Part shown: positions 22,151 to 34,000 of the stretch, one piece after another
Layout: every line of letters begins with the position of its first letter
Position numbering within the stretch: position 1 is the first letter of the stretch
Origin: Pyrocephalus nanus
Lineage: Eukaryota > Chordata > Aves > Passeriformes > Tyrannidae
DNA length: 64,000 nucleotides
Direction: 5' to 3'
Assembly: GCA_038380795.1 (NCBI GenBank)
Contig: CM076279.1
Location: forward strand, 8,199,001 to 8,263,000
The notes under the pieces: generated by a model
Database searches by the model: none
What the model was told of the DNA's origin: nothing
Seen by the model: the letters and a program-made list of their open reading frames with translations, nothing else
Position numbers and translations under genes: made by a program

Positions 22151-22290
22151 ACAGGTCTGTGCAGGGAGGTGACCAGGGGAGGTTTTTGGATGCTCTATGA
22201 GACAAGGCAGCTCACAGGGCAACTGCAGACCAAGGTGAATATGTGTGGGCACCTGCATCTTGCTCAGAGTGATTGCAGGGTTTGACACAG

Positions 22291-22312
22291 CCCCCCCCCC
22301 GCCCCCCCCCCC
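22291..22312. repeat. Poly-C tract at the right edge of the MROH array
   Basis: Ten C residues, one G and eleven C residues form a near-perfect 22-base homopolymer. The minus strand is therefore an almost uninterrupted G-run with strong potential to form a G-quadruplex. It lies about 100-150 bases beyond the last recognisable MROH homology. Confidence 0.9.
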
Positions 22313-25300
22313 AGCTTTTCTTCTCCAAATTCCCAGCCACCCTGACAGGAAAATCCCTTTTCAGACACACCACTTCAGGCAGCAGCAACTCTCAAGAGTG
22401 GCTCTGGCTGCAAAAATGCCTTTTGCTCTGCAATGCCCTTTCCCTGCAGAGCAGGCTCAAGAGAAGTGCTGGACATTTAAAAGCTCCCACAAACCCCAGA
22501 GTCACCCACCCCCACAAAGGGCAGGCTATAGGGTGGGAACAAACAGACTTTCCCTAGGCTTTATGGCTGCTCTCAGTCCCCTTGGTCAGGGAAGGGGCAT
22601 CCCTGTCCTGGAGGGACCTGTTTTTCTGGAGAAAATATTACTACTGCTACCACTGATAACAGCAGCTTTACTAAACTCATAAAAAACAATTACTGGTGGA
22701 GTTTAAAAATAATGAAGTAGATAAATCATTTACAGGGTTTCTGAAAAGTGAAGAGGTGGAGAGGGCCTGTTAAAAACCCTGTCAGCTGTGACTGTTCTGA
22801 AGCAGCCCCCAGAACCTGCAGCAGCCTTCAGTCAGGACTACATTATTTAATTGGTTTCAAGTGATTTTCTGGACTGTTAATCACCATGAGGTAATTAAAA
22901 ACCCGAGCAGCATGTTGAGTGCTATAGCACACTAGAGATGTTAAACCCCTGAGAGTTCCTGTAATAGTGATGGCTGTTCCCCTTGTTTGGAGTGTGAAAC
23001 ACCCTGAGAGGAGATGTCTGCAAGTGTGTGAAGCAGAGGGGATGGAGGGCAAGTGGCCACCAAGAGCATGCTGAGGAGACAAGATGAAATATTCATACAC
23101 ATTCTGAAAAACATCCACTATTCATGAAAATACAGATTTTTAAAAGCTGTGAATTTTGGAAGGGACAGAAGTTCTTATTCTCACAGGCTATCTCATTAAA
23201 AAAGAGGAGGGGAAAAAAAAGGAAAATGCAGTTTCATTTCACAGTTTGAGTTTTTTAACATCTCACTAAACGGTTTGTGGTTTTCAAGTTCCTCATGGTT
23301 TAATGAATCTTTTTCACATTTCACAGAAACCAGCTAAAATGTTTAATAAAGCCCAGCCACAATTTTCCCCCTGTTCACCCAGTGGGGTGAGACAACTTCA
23401 TTATTCCAACATCCTTTTTGACAGGTTTTCAAAAAGACATTCTCAAATGTCTCTAAGTGAGATGCCATCAATACTCACACTCGCTCCCAGGAGTTTCGTG
23501 TTATATCTACCTGGTTTGATTTTTTCCCCATAAGTCATTCCCAAGTGATTCACTCTCTTGAAACACACTGCTCAAGAAGTCTCAATCACAAGTTCCATAT
23601 GGTCTCAAATGAAGGATTATCTCTCATTTCATTTTGTTACAGGGCCTTCTTGCTGGGATCCTGGTCACAGCCAAGAACCCTACATGATGCTGTAGTATGT
23701 GTACCACCAAAGCTTAAACCACGTTACATGTATGACTCAAACCAGGCAAAATTACCATTTAATTTCAGAGGAGATGCCCAGTCCAGAGACTCCATTCATC
23801 CCAGAGGAGCATACTGAAGTCCTAATCTAGCCCTTGCAGCATCCCCCTCAAGTTGTGCTGCTTTGGAGACAGAAAGCTGCCAAGAGAGTTGTTGTGTGCC
23901 TGCTGGATCAGTGTTAAGAGGCAGGACTGTGGTGACTAATGAAGATTGCAAGCTCTGCTGGATGCTGCAGAACACCTCTTCTCTGGAAAAGCACTATCAA
24001 AGCAGCTTCCTCTGCTTAAAGACTTTCTGCAACATGATCCTAAAACCACAATACTTCATCCCACGGCTTTCTGCTGCATCCCTCTTTTTGGTTTAACTTT
24101 CATTTTTATCCTACTGTCGATACAGCAAAACCTCAGCAGCATGGATTTGTCAGAGAGGCTGCAACTTTAACCATGGAGAAAACCCCAGAACCACTTCCAA
24201 ACACCGTGGTCCTAAAATGCAGGGAGCCTGCCTAGTGTGACAGTTTTGAGGGATTATCTTTAAACCAGCAGGGTTTTGGTTCAGCAGAGCATCACTCACT
24301 ATGGTTCAGGAGGAACACACCCATGAGCACACACTCGAGAAGGAGCACATCAGCATTTGTAAAACTGCAGCCTGTGACACAGGGGTGATATGGACTGAGA
24401 CCCAAATACTCCTCCAATGTTTTCCCCCTCCAGCTCCACAACTCACTCCTGATCCAAGACTTCTTACCCATGCACATGTCCACCACAGGCAGCAAGTCAA
24501 CAACAGAGCCAAAAATTCTGCCAAAGCGCATTCAGCCCCACGTGCTTCAGTCACTAACTGTGACAGCGAAGCATCTCCCACCAAGCAACAGCTCTGCTTG
24601 CACATTTAAACACCACAGAAAACTGAAAAATGTTCTGGCATCCCCCAAACCTATTACATCCAAAAGAAACAAGACTCTCCTTGCTTTCCAGGGAAAACAG
24701 GAGGTGAAATTAGAAGCGGCCATTAGAGGTAACATGAGTTGCGCTGTTCTGACCAGCTTTGGCTTTATCTGCACTTCCCCAGCCTGAGGAGTCATGCTTT
24801 GAACTGGAGAATTCCCTTTTTGGTGATTAGATTATCCGTGGGGAGAAAAAAGGTTTTGTTTGTGCATTTGTTCTGTTGCCTTGTTGTGCAATCCGAAGGT
24901 TTTCCCGTTGGCTTTCAATAAACACTCCCCACACTGAGCTGAATGGGATTCAGTTTGTGCTGCTTTGGATTTTAGAGCTCGAGCCGTTTTCCTCACTTCC
25001 TCTGTTCCCCTCAACGACTGACGTTTTGGCAGTCACAGGTAGAAAACCCACACTCAGAGCAGGGGTGTAACATAAAGCAGATGTTTGTCTCCACAGAGCA
25101 GCCGTCTGGCTCGGCAGAGGACAGAGTAATGAATCCAAAAGGATAACACATCCCATGCTCTCAGGATTGAACACTTTCTGGGTGATCACTCTAATTCATC
25201 TGACCATCAGGGTTTCTATGAAAGGCAGGCATGCATCTGATCTCTCTCAAAACTTAAGCAGCTGCCCAGGTTGATGACTCAAACATGAGTCACATGGGCA

Positions 25301-27785
25301 CAAAACCACCAAAGGATTTTAAACACATATAAGCTCAGGGCTGCACACACGCTTGTAGAAATGCTTGTAATGGAAGAGGAACATTTGAACATGGATATTT
25401 TTATCTCCTCCAGCCAAGTATAGTGCCCCCTCCATGATAAATACTATTTATTTTTACATCAAAACTATTCTAATAACTTGCACTCACTCTTATAATCATT
25501 ACAGTTACAGGTAAGGATTGCTGTACTTCATAGTAAAAGATCCAAAAGCCTTGCAATTAATTTTGTATTTTTATTCTCCAGCAGACTTTTCCTTCAGGCC
25601 TACAGAAATACTTCAGTAGTTCCCAGAGTGTGAAAATTATGCTTACACCATTCTGCTGATGTTACCACTTGCTTTACAGTATCCCAGCTGAACGGCTTTC
25701 TCCTGGCTGGTGCACACACTCCTATCTATGTGCTAATTCATTCAGGAATAATAATGCCATGACTCAGGGAGATGTTGAGTCACCAGTGATGCGAGACCTG
25801 TCCCTACAGCCCAGCTCATCCTTAACTCAGCAGCAGGAGCAAACTCACTCATCCAGTAGTTGCTGCAAGAGGAGTGGGGCCAAACATGCCTCCCTCGGGA
25901 CATCCCTCCAAAAGGAGCCACTGTGCCCTCACAGTAGCACAGAAACCAAAGGGAAGCAGAGCCCTGGGGCTGAGAACAGCTCCGTGCAGGGGAAAGATCA
26001 GAGCGAGGAGAGCAGAGATTCCTTGTAGCCTGAATAGTTTCTAAGGAAAGGCACCCTATTTACAGCCATCAGCATTACTGCCTCCATATTGCAGGGAGTG
26101 CCTTCTCCTGCCTTCTGCTCTCAGCCTTGACCATCTCAGGGCCACATGGCAGTAATGGCTGTTAAGAAGCCCAGGACTCCTGCTGGGACAGGATTCCAGG
26201 TCTCCTCCTCTCATTAGAGCAGAGCACAGCCCAGAGGGAACGCCACCACAGCCGAGATAAGGAGATGACTCAGACCCTGGCAGAGACCCATTTCCTTCCT
26301 CCAGAAATCAGCAATACAGGAAAAGCCTCAGACAGCGTCAGTCATGCAATCTGGACCTCTCTTCCCTTTCCTTTTGGCAGCTCTTGGGAAGATTCACAGC
26401 CCATTTGGCTCGCTGCAGCTTTTATCTCAAAGTTCCTGTCCTTCAATCACAGCAAGAGCTGCAGAGAGGACATCAGAGTAACTGCTCCTCTGGGGATGAG
26501 CAGCTGCTGTGGGGATTCTCCTCAGCTGGGAGAAGACTCCGAGTCTTCAGTACCTAAAAGGCTGCTGCATACCCTCAGTCAACAGCCAAGGGCTTGTGCC
26601 AGGGAGGAAAAATCTAAGCCCTCACCTTCCTGGGAAAGGGAAATGCAAACCTATAAAGATTATTCACTGAGCAGACTGCAGTTCTTTTAGCCAGGAAGGT
26701 GACCACTTCATTTTTCACTGGGTTTTACTTATTGCTGCAACTTTCATGCTGAATCTCACATCTTCAATCCCTTTTATAGCACCCACCTTGTTCCCCGGTG
26801 ACTCTGCCCCAGCTTAGCTGCCAGACAAGGCAGCCACCCCTCAAGCAACGTCCTCCACATAAAAATCATAACCTGTATGGGTCAGAGTCAGGGACAGAGA
26901 TTTGGGGGGTGGTGGATATGGGAACAGATACGTCAGGATTGAGGCACAAATCACCACCCCAGGGAGACGCAAGTCCCACCATTCCTCGTTCCTCAACTGC
27001 CTCCCAGCCACGAACGCCCAGCCTGACATTATTTTAAAATGCAGAACTTGCTACCTCCCCAGCCAGGTGTCAAGCTCTCCTCTATCTGTGCATCAGCTCA
27101 CGGATGAAGCCTGAAGCACTGGCTCCAACTCAACCTGTAGCTTCCACAAAGGCCATTAAAGGGAGCTGAATCCCTTCCAGGAAGGCTTACAAAAGGATTA
27201 GCTGAGCTGGAAGCTGAGCACAGACCTCCTTGGTGCCTCATTCACAACGTCAGCCTCTCACTTTCTCTGCAGACACAGTAAGAAAAGTCTCCATTGAAAA
27301 AATAATAATAATAGTAATAAAAAGAGAGCATCTGAATGCAGAACTAATCCCCAAGGGTTTGTGTATGGACTGCTCCTTTGCCATTGTCAGCTCGCTCTCT
27401 AACAACAGTTAAGAAATTTTCGTCAGTCAAATCAAACCTATTTTAACAGAAAGAAACACTGGCAATGTTGCATAGGAAAACATGCCTTATTTCACCACTG
27501 CACAGAGCCACAAATTGCTCCCCACTGAAAGGAAAAAACAGTCCCTTCTGAACAAGTGTTGCCTGTAAAATAAAAGAAAGTTCAGAAAACTTTTCCCTCT
27601 GCCCCTCCTTGGTGCTGTATTAATTAATAGAAGAGACTGCAAGAGAGGCAGGGTCAGAGTAACAGAGCACCATTCATACCAGAAGCACTGAAACTGAGAT
27701 CAGGCAAGGTAGCACTACTGCATGCAGTAAACCCAAACTGGCAGAGGCATTAACCAAATCAGTCATCTTCATCTCTGTATATTTA
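22313..27785. other. Gene-free stretch
   Basis: GC content falls after the array. I examined both strands and find only short open frames with no recognisable domains, no repeated exon structure and no RNA gene. An AAT microsatellite-like run lies at 27,298-27,320. The sequence looks like intergenic or intronic DNA. Confidence 0.5.
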
Positions 27786-28012
27786 GGAATATCACAGAAT
27801 CACAGAATGGTTTGAGTTGGAAGGACCTTAAAAGTCATCCAGTTCCACCTCCCTGCCATGGGCAGGGACACCTTCCACAATCCCAGGTTGCTCCAAGCCC
27901 CTTCCAAACTGGCCTTGGACACTTCCATGGATGGGGCAGCCACAGCTTCTCTGGACAACCTGTGCCAGGGCCCCACCAGCCTCACAGTAAGGATTTTATT
28001 CCTAATATCCAA
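27786..28012 (-). mobile_element. CR1 LINE 3' fragment
   Basis: The plus strand begins with atcacagaatcacagaatgg, the reverse complement of the CR1 3' terminal repeat. It continues through tccctgccatgggcagggac, caggttgctccaagcccctt and ggacaacctgtgccagggcc to cctaatatccaat. The element is therefore in minus-strand sense, 5'-truncated and about 225 bases long. It is a recognisable, fairly young copy. Confidence 0.9.
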
Positions 28013-31000
28013 TCCATAGATGCAGATTGTTGTTAAAGCATCCAGAGCTGCTGTTGAGATAATTCAAGTTAGCTGTGATTCAATCTGAATTCACAGGCAC
28101 TAAGAGAAGCAGCCTGGGTTGCACTTCTTGAGGTTGCTGACAACCAACACACAACTGTAGAGAAATGGGGAAATTAATATCTTGGTGCTTTCAATTTGCT
28201 GCTTCAAATTCCCCACCTTACAAAGCGTAACTGGCTCTAACAGGCTGGCAGGGCTTTTTAAAACAGCAGCAGATCTACCAAAGGGGGAAAGAAAAAAAAG
28301 GAAGAAAAATAAATTGAAAAATAAAACCAAGCCAGAGTAAATCCTGACCTTGGAAGAGGTGGCAGAGATGAATAAAGAATTGATTGAGCCCCAACCCTGA
28401 CTAACAGGTCCCCCACTATAAAGGATGATTCTTTTCACTGCTGCTGCCTTTCATACTTCAGAGGAAAAATCTCATGGCAGCATTGAGATGCCAGGCAGGT
28501 TTACACTGAAAGGAATGAAGTAATTATAGCTGCTCAAGCAAGTACCACTGCTGGGCATGTGCTGATAACACAGAAAAGCCTGGAAAAAAACCCCAAAAAA
28601 CAGAACAACAAAAAAACCCCAAACTCCAAAGCCTCCCATCCCCACATTCCACTCCCTACTACACTCCTCTGCCCTGTTGTATTAAGCTTTCCCAGCTTAG
28701 GAAGGGAATTACTCAGTCAAATGTGCCAGGATTCACGGAGCCAGAGATGAGCTCCAGATGGGGAGAGCTTTCCAAACGTTGTGTTTTGGAACTCTGAGAA
28801 AGCTGTGGTTGCTCCCTTCTCCATGGATGCTACACCCAGTGCCCAAAGATTTCTGGTTCTGGGCACTGCTGATCATCCTGGGATGGCAGGAACGGGGCAG
28901 AAAAGTGACACAGGACAGAGGGTACTGACCACATAGGACCCCCAGGGCTGCTCTCATTTACAGCCACGTGGTTCTTCACAACCAGAAGCAAAACATGCAA
29001 TAGGAAAATGCAGCATCTTCTCCAAAAGCTACTCATGGAGTGAAGAAACACAGCTCAGCTCTTGCCTGCAGCAATAAGGATGTCACAGCCCCCATCAAAT
29101 CGCTGCTCAGGTAAAGGCCAGGTGGAAGCTGCTGATGACTCGAGACAGAGCACAGACCTGCAAGGACCTGTCAGACACCTCTGACCAAGACAAAGCCCAC
29201 TTGGGGGAGACAGAGGCCATCTCCAGAAAGCAGGTCTGTTTGGGGACTGCTGCAGTGGGAACACCATGTCACCAACTGCTGTTGTAAACACATGAATCCC
29301 AGTCCTCAGAACAGCTCCGACTTGGTCCCGGCAGCCTCCTCTGAGCAGCTGCTCTGGGAGGCAGGAATGTCCCAGGGACCCTTAAACTGTCACCTACCCA
29401 TGCATTTATCAACTAGCATAGCCTTCCACTTCAAGCTTATTTTTCCATACCTCTCCTTCACTCCCTGCCACATGCATAAGCAGCTCCCAGTCCTCCTTCC
29501 AATCTCACTGCACATGTGGAATAAACCCAGGAAAGCTTCTCTAATCTCCTCAGGGGAGATGGCCACGCTTCACCCTCCCTGCACCTGCTCAAATTTCAGA
29601 TTCTCACTCTAAATAGTCAGCTCTTATTCCCAAAATCATTTAAGATCCAGCTGCAGCCTGCAGCTAAATCCACAGCATATTATTATAAGGAAAAAAAAAT
29701 CTTAGAATGACAGACACATCTTCTCTTCAAGAACTCACCCCATAAGAGACAGAACAGGGAATACTTCTAAGTCCTTCACCCTGAAAAGGTTTCAGTGAGA
29801 CAGTTCAGGGTTCAGAGATTTCCATTTCCCATCCTAATTCTACAGTCAGGAGAGATGAGGGCTGACTTTGCAGTAATCCTCCTCTCCTGTCTCTGCATCT
29901 AAATGAACTCTGAAATTGGAAAGGAGGCAGTCTGAGCATCCTCACCTGTGCCTGGCTCCTGAGCCAGCCTTGCAGCCTCCTCAGCAGCAGGAACAGCTGC
30001 CCCACATGATGCTCAACCTCTCCCCAGGTACTCCTTGCTCTGCCAGCCCAAGTGTCATGAGAAACTGGGAGTGGGTGAGGAAATAAAACAAATCAAGGCA
30101 GAACCCATCCTCCTCATCTCCTTCCCTGGCCATTCCCATTAGAGCAATAAACTCAGATCCCAGTGGCTGGTACCAAAGCTGACATGTCTGCAAGGGATAA
30201 GCAAGAAAAGACCAGTGCCCTTGCAACCTAATGTGGCCTTTTTGGAGAGGACAAATGTACCATACGAGAAACCCATGAGGTGCTGCTGTCAGGACTGATG
30301 CAAGTTAGTCTGGCCTTCTGTTTTGCAAGACTGCTGAGAGAGATGATGAAATTTCATTTCTGAACTGCTTGCCATGAGGCCAGGAGGATGCACATCATTT
30401 AGTGGCATACAGTGACTGCCCTCTGATATTTCCACTTGCACTGACACCCGAGAAAAGCCTTTGGGAAGGTCCTGGGGCTGCTCTCGAGGGCACTGTCAGC
30501 ACTTGGCCTGGCCTGCATGACCACAGCCCCTCAGATCTCCTGCCTTCCCAGCCCCTGGGCAAGCAGGACAACACCTTCAGAAGGAAAAGACAAACTGCTT
30601 CAATCTCAGATTGCAAACACAGATATAACTCTTGGCTGTTTCCAAAGCACAGAGACAGGAGGGACGTTTGGGTGAGCTGAGCAACCCACAGGCTTCAAAC
30701 TCTTGTGAGACAACAATTCTTCGTAAGTTGCTGCTCTGAGCAAGAGCAGGTGCAACAGCTGTTAGTGCCCTAAACCACGAAATTATAAGTGGAAAAATTT
30801 TAGGTTTCATTTTTTTCCCTTCTTTCTCTACTGACAGGACCCTGCAGAGTACAAACTTCTGTCATCTCTCCACGTTCCCTTGGGTCAGTGCAGAGATGTT
30901 TTCCCTACAGGAGCCAGGCAAAACCTCACTCGATCATGGTGTCACCTGTGCTTCAAAGAGAAAAGTAGCTGGACAGAGCCCAGCACAGCAGAGTGGGCAG

Positions 31001-34000
31001 AGAGCCCATTCAACTCCTGTCACTAAAACCACCAGATCCACGGAGCAGACCAGAGACTCAGAGCACCTGCATTCAGGGAGCTGTTCCCAGAAGGGGGGCC
31101 CTCACAGCTCTCTGCTGTGCTGGGACAGGTGATGCCTCAGGGAATTCAATGTGGTGCACACTGAAAACTGGGTAAGAGAATTCCTAATGGGAAAAGAGAG
31201 CACGCCTGCAGCTCTGAATTCAATACCAGGGGACTGGATTGCTGCTGCAGACAGGCTCTGACCGCAGGCTACAGATTTTAATCCCTTCACAGCCCTCCAG
31301 TGAGGCTGTCTGCAGCATCTTCAGAGTACCAGCTGCCTCCCTCCCCATCCTACCCTGCCAGGCTGTTTCCAGAGAGCACTCAGAGCTCAGGCATTTGTCC
31401 AGCAGGATTGAGACACACAACCAGTCCTCAGAATACATGGAGGTGCAGAAGAGCCATGCTCCTTGCACCAAAGTGACTGCATTTGGTCATGAGCTAAAAA
31501 GATCTGCCTGGGGATCCATCCACGGTCCTGCTGCCCCCAGTGCTGCCAGGCAGAAGGATATGGGGGACCATGGGGAAGGTATCTCACCCAAATGCCTCCA
31601 GTTTCAGGGTTCACTGCTTCATTCCCTCACTCCATCAACAGGTGATACCTGCAGCCACAAATTCCACATCCATTAAACCAGTTTCCACCAACTATAACAC
31701 CAGCATTGTTTTGGGTTACCAGAAGCTGCCCCATACTCCCAAGCATGTAATCTACTCCCAAGCATGCCATGCCAGATATTTCACCTCCCAGCATCCAAAC
31801 AGGCAGCTCACAGCTCCAGCATTTCAGGTGCGATCGATCAGTCAGGCTCCAGGCACAGGGAAAAGAGCAAAGCTGTGTTTGACAGCAATTGTATTTGTCT
31901 CTTTACACACAAAAATATGATTAAGACTATTAAATAAACCAATTTATTTTTATGGGATCATTTCCCCTGTTAGAGCTCATGCTGAGAAATCCACTAACCT
32001 CGCCAATACAATTCCCACTGGGAAGCAGGAGGCAGAAGCTGGTGCTGAGTGAAATTAAAGCTTCACTACATTGCACAGGGTAAAAGGAGGAACATTAATT
32101 TTCTCGTAGATACTGATTTTCTTTAGATTAGGGAAATGTTTACACATACTCATCAGTTAAAACTGAGCAGAAGAGAAAGTAGATAACCTTTATGAGGAAA
32201 ATGATCGCTCGGCCCCAAAAAGGAATCTAAACCAGGAAAAAAATGTCCGAGTTAAGACATTTAAAATTACTTTCTACTCCAAACTAGAATGGAAAGCTAG
32301 ACTGCTGAGGTCTCTCATGAACTGAAAAATGGGACATTAAAGAGCCCCGGATGAGAAAGACTGGAACTGAAGCTTTCTTTTCAATAGAATCACAGCATTT
32401 TGCTAAATACTAACACTCTTTGGCTTCAGGTGAAGAAAAGCTTTAAAGAAAAGCTTTAAAAAGCTCTTGTCTCAATAAATATTCACTATGAAAAATATCA
32501 GTGGAAGCACATTTTTTATTTACAGAAGTTTCTTTAACATTACTAATTTCTTTTATTATGGGGCTTTGGAGAAGGTGTAGGAATTGATGATTAACTCAGC
32601 AGGAAGGCTCTGAGCTGTGAAATCTCAGAGCCAGAAAGCAGCACTTGAACAGAGCAGTTGTGTCATCTTTACATCATCTGTAGGTCGGAATTACAAGAAG
32701 ACAAGCTGAGATGTGTGGACTGCTCTGCTTAAGGGATTTACGTGTAGCCACAGGAAGGATTTCAGGCTGAGGGAATATCAGCAGCACAGCTGGTAGCAGT
32801 GAGGTGGTTAAGTCAACACCAGTGGGACAAGTGCTTGTCTTTCTGAAGTCAAAGTCTTATTAGGTACACTTTTGCCTCATCAACTTTTTGGCTCTATTTT
32901 AGCAAACTTTACTGGAAAGAGATGACAAAAAGAGAGATACCTGTGTACAGGCTGCTGCCAGGCAAACAGGAGAGAAATTGTACAACGTGCTGACGGCCAG
33001 GTGCCCGTATGGACAGTGTGTTACTCCACATCTATAAATAATGCAGCAGAACTGTCTGCAAAGGATTAGCCCGTGGTTATTCTGTTACTCGGCACACACA
33101 GGACTGAGACTCATTCACCTGAGCAAGGTGGGAAGGGGAAGCACTCCCCAGCCACTACCATGCCATGACTAAAGGAGAGGTGGCAGGAGGATTTGGACAA
33201 ATTATGCTTCCCGCAGCTGGGAGCTTGGGCTGATAAACAGTATCAGAGCAGAGCAATGCTGAGCTGCGGGTCAAAGGGGCAGGCCAGCTGCTAATTTATG
33301 ATGCACGAGCTGTTATTGCCAAAGTATCACATTGTTCAGGCTATTTTCTCCCCCATGGGAAGCCTGCCCAGTGCTGCAGCACAGCTCCAGGTGCTGAGCA
33401 GCTCCAGGGCAGTGCTGGGACACGTCCACCCTGTCCCAGTCTGCTTCAGTGCTGCTTCATCCCCCCACACAAACTGTGCACAGCATCAAATCCAACAGCT
33501 CCCCACTCCAAGGGGGTCTTTTCCTTTCAGTCTCCCCTCTCCTGCAGTTCCCCTCTCGTTTCTTTACATAAAGCCCCCAGACCCCTCCCTGCTCAGTGTT
33601 CTGCAGCCCTGTGGAACCACTGCAATGCCACAGTGAGCACATGAGCCTGCTCGGGGACCAGAAGCAGCATAATCACATCACTGCAGGCCTGCACTCAAAT
33701 CAACTAATTGTAAGGAGCTGCAGGGCTAATTGGCACCACACAGCACTGGTGTTCCTGCCCTGCTTCAGGGACTGGAGCCTGGCACTGTCAGACACACCAG
33801 TTTGCTCAGAGCTCCCTCCTGCTGCTCATCACTAAGTGCAGCCAAGGGGCAGAGGTGCATCAGACACTTCTCTAAGAAACAACACAAAATTCCCCTTCCA
33901 CCCACCATCAGGAACAGCCTAGGATGCCCCCACTGGTCCAGCTGGTTCAGACAAGGTCTTTTCTCCTTCCCTTGGTTCTCAATCTGGAAGCACGAGGTGG

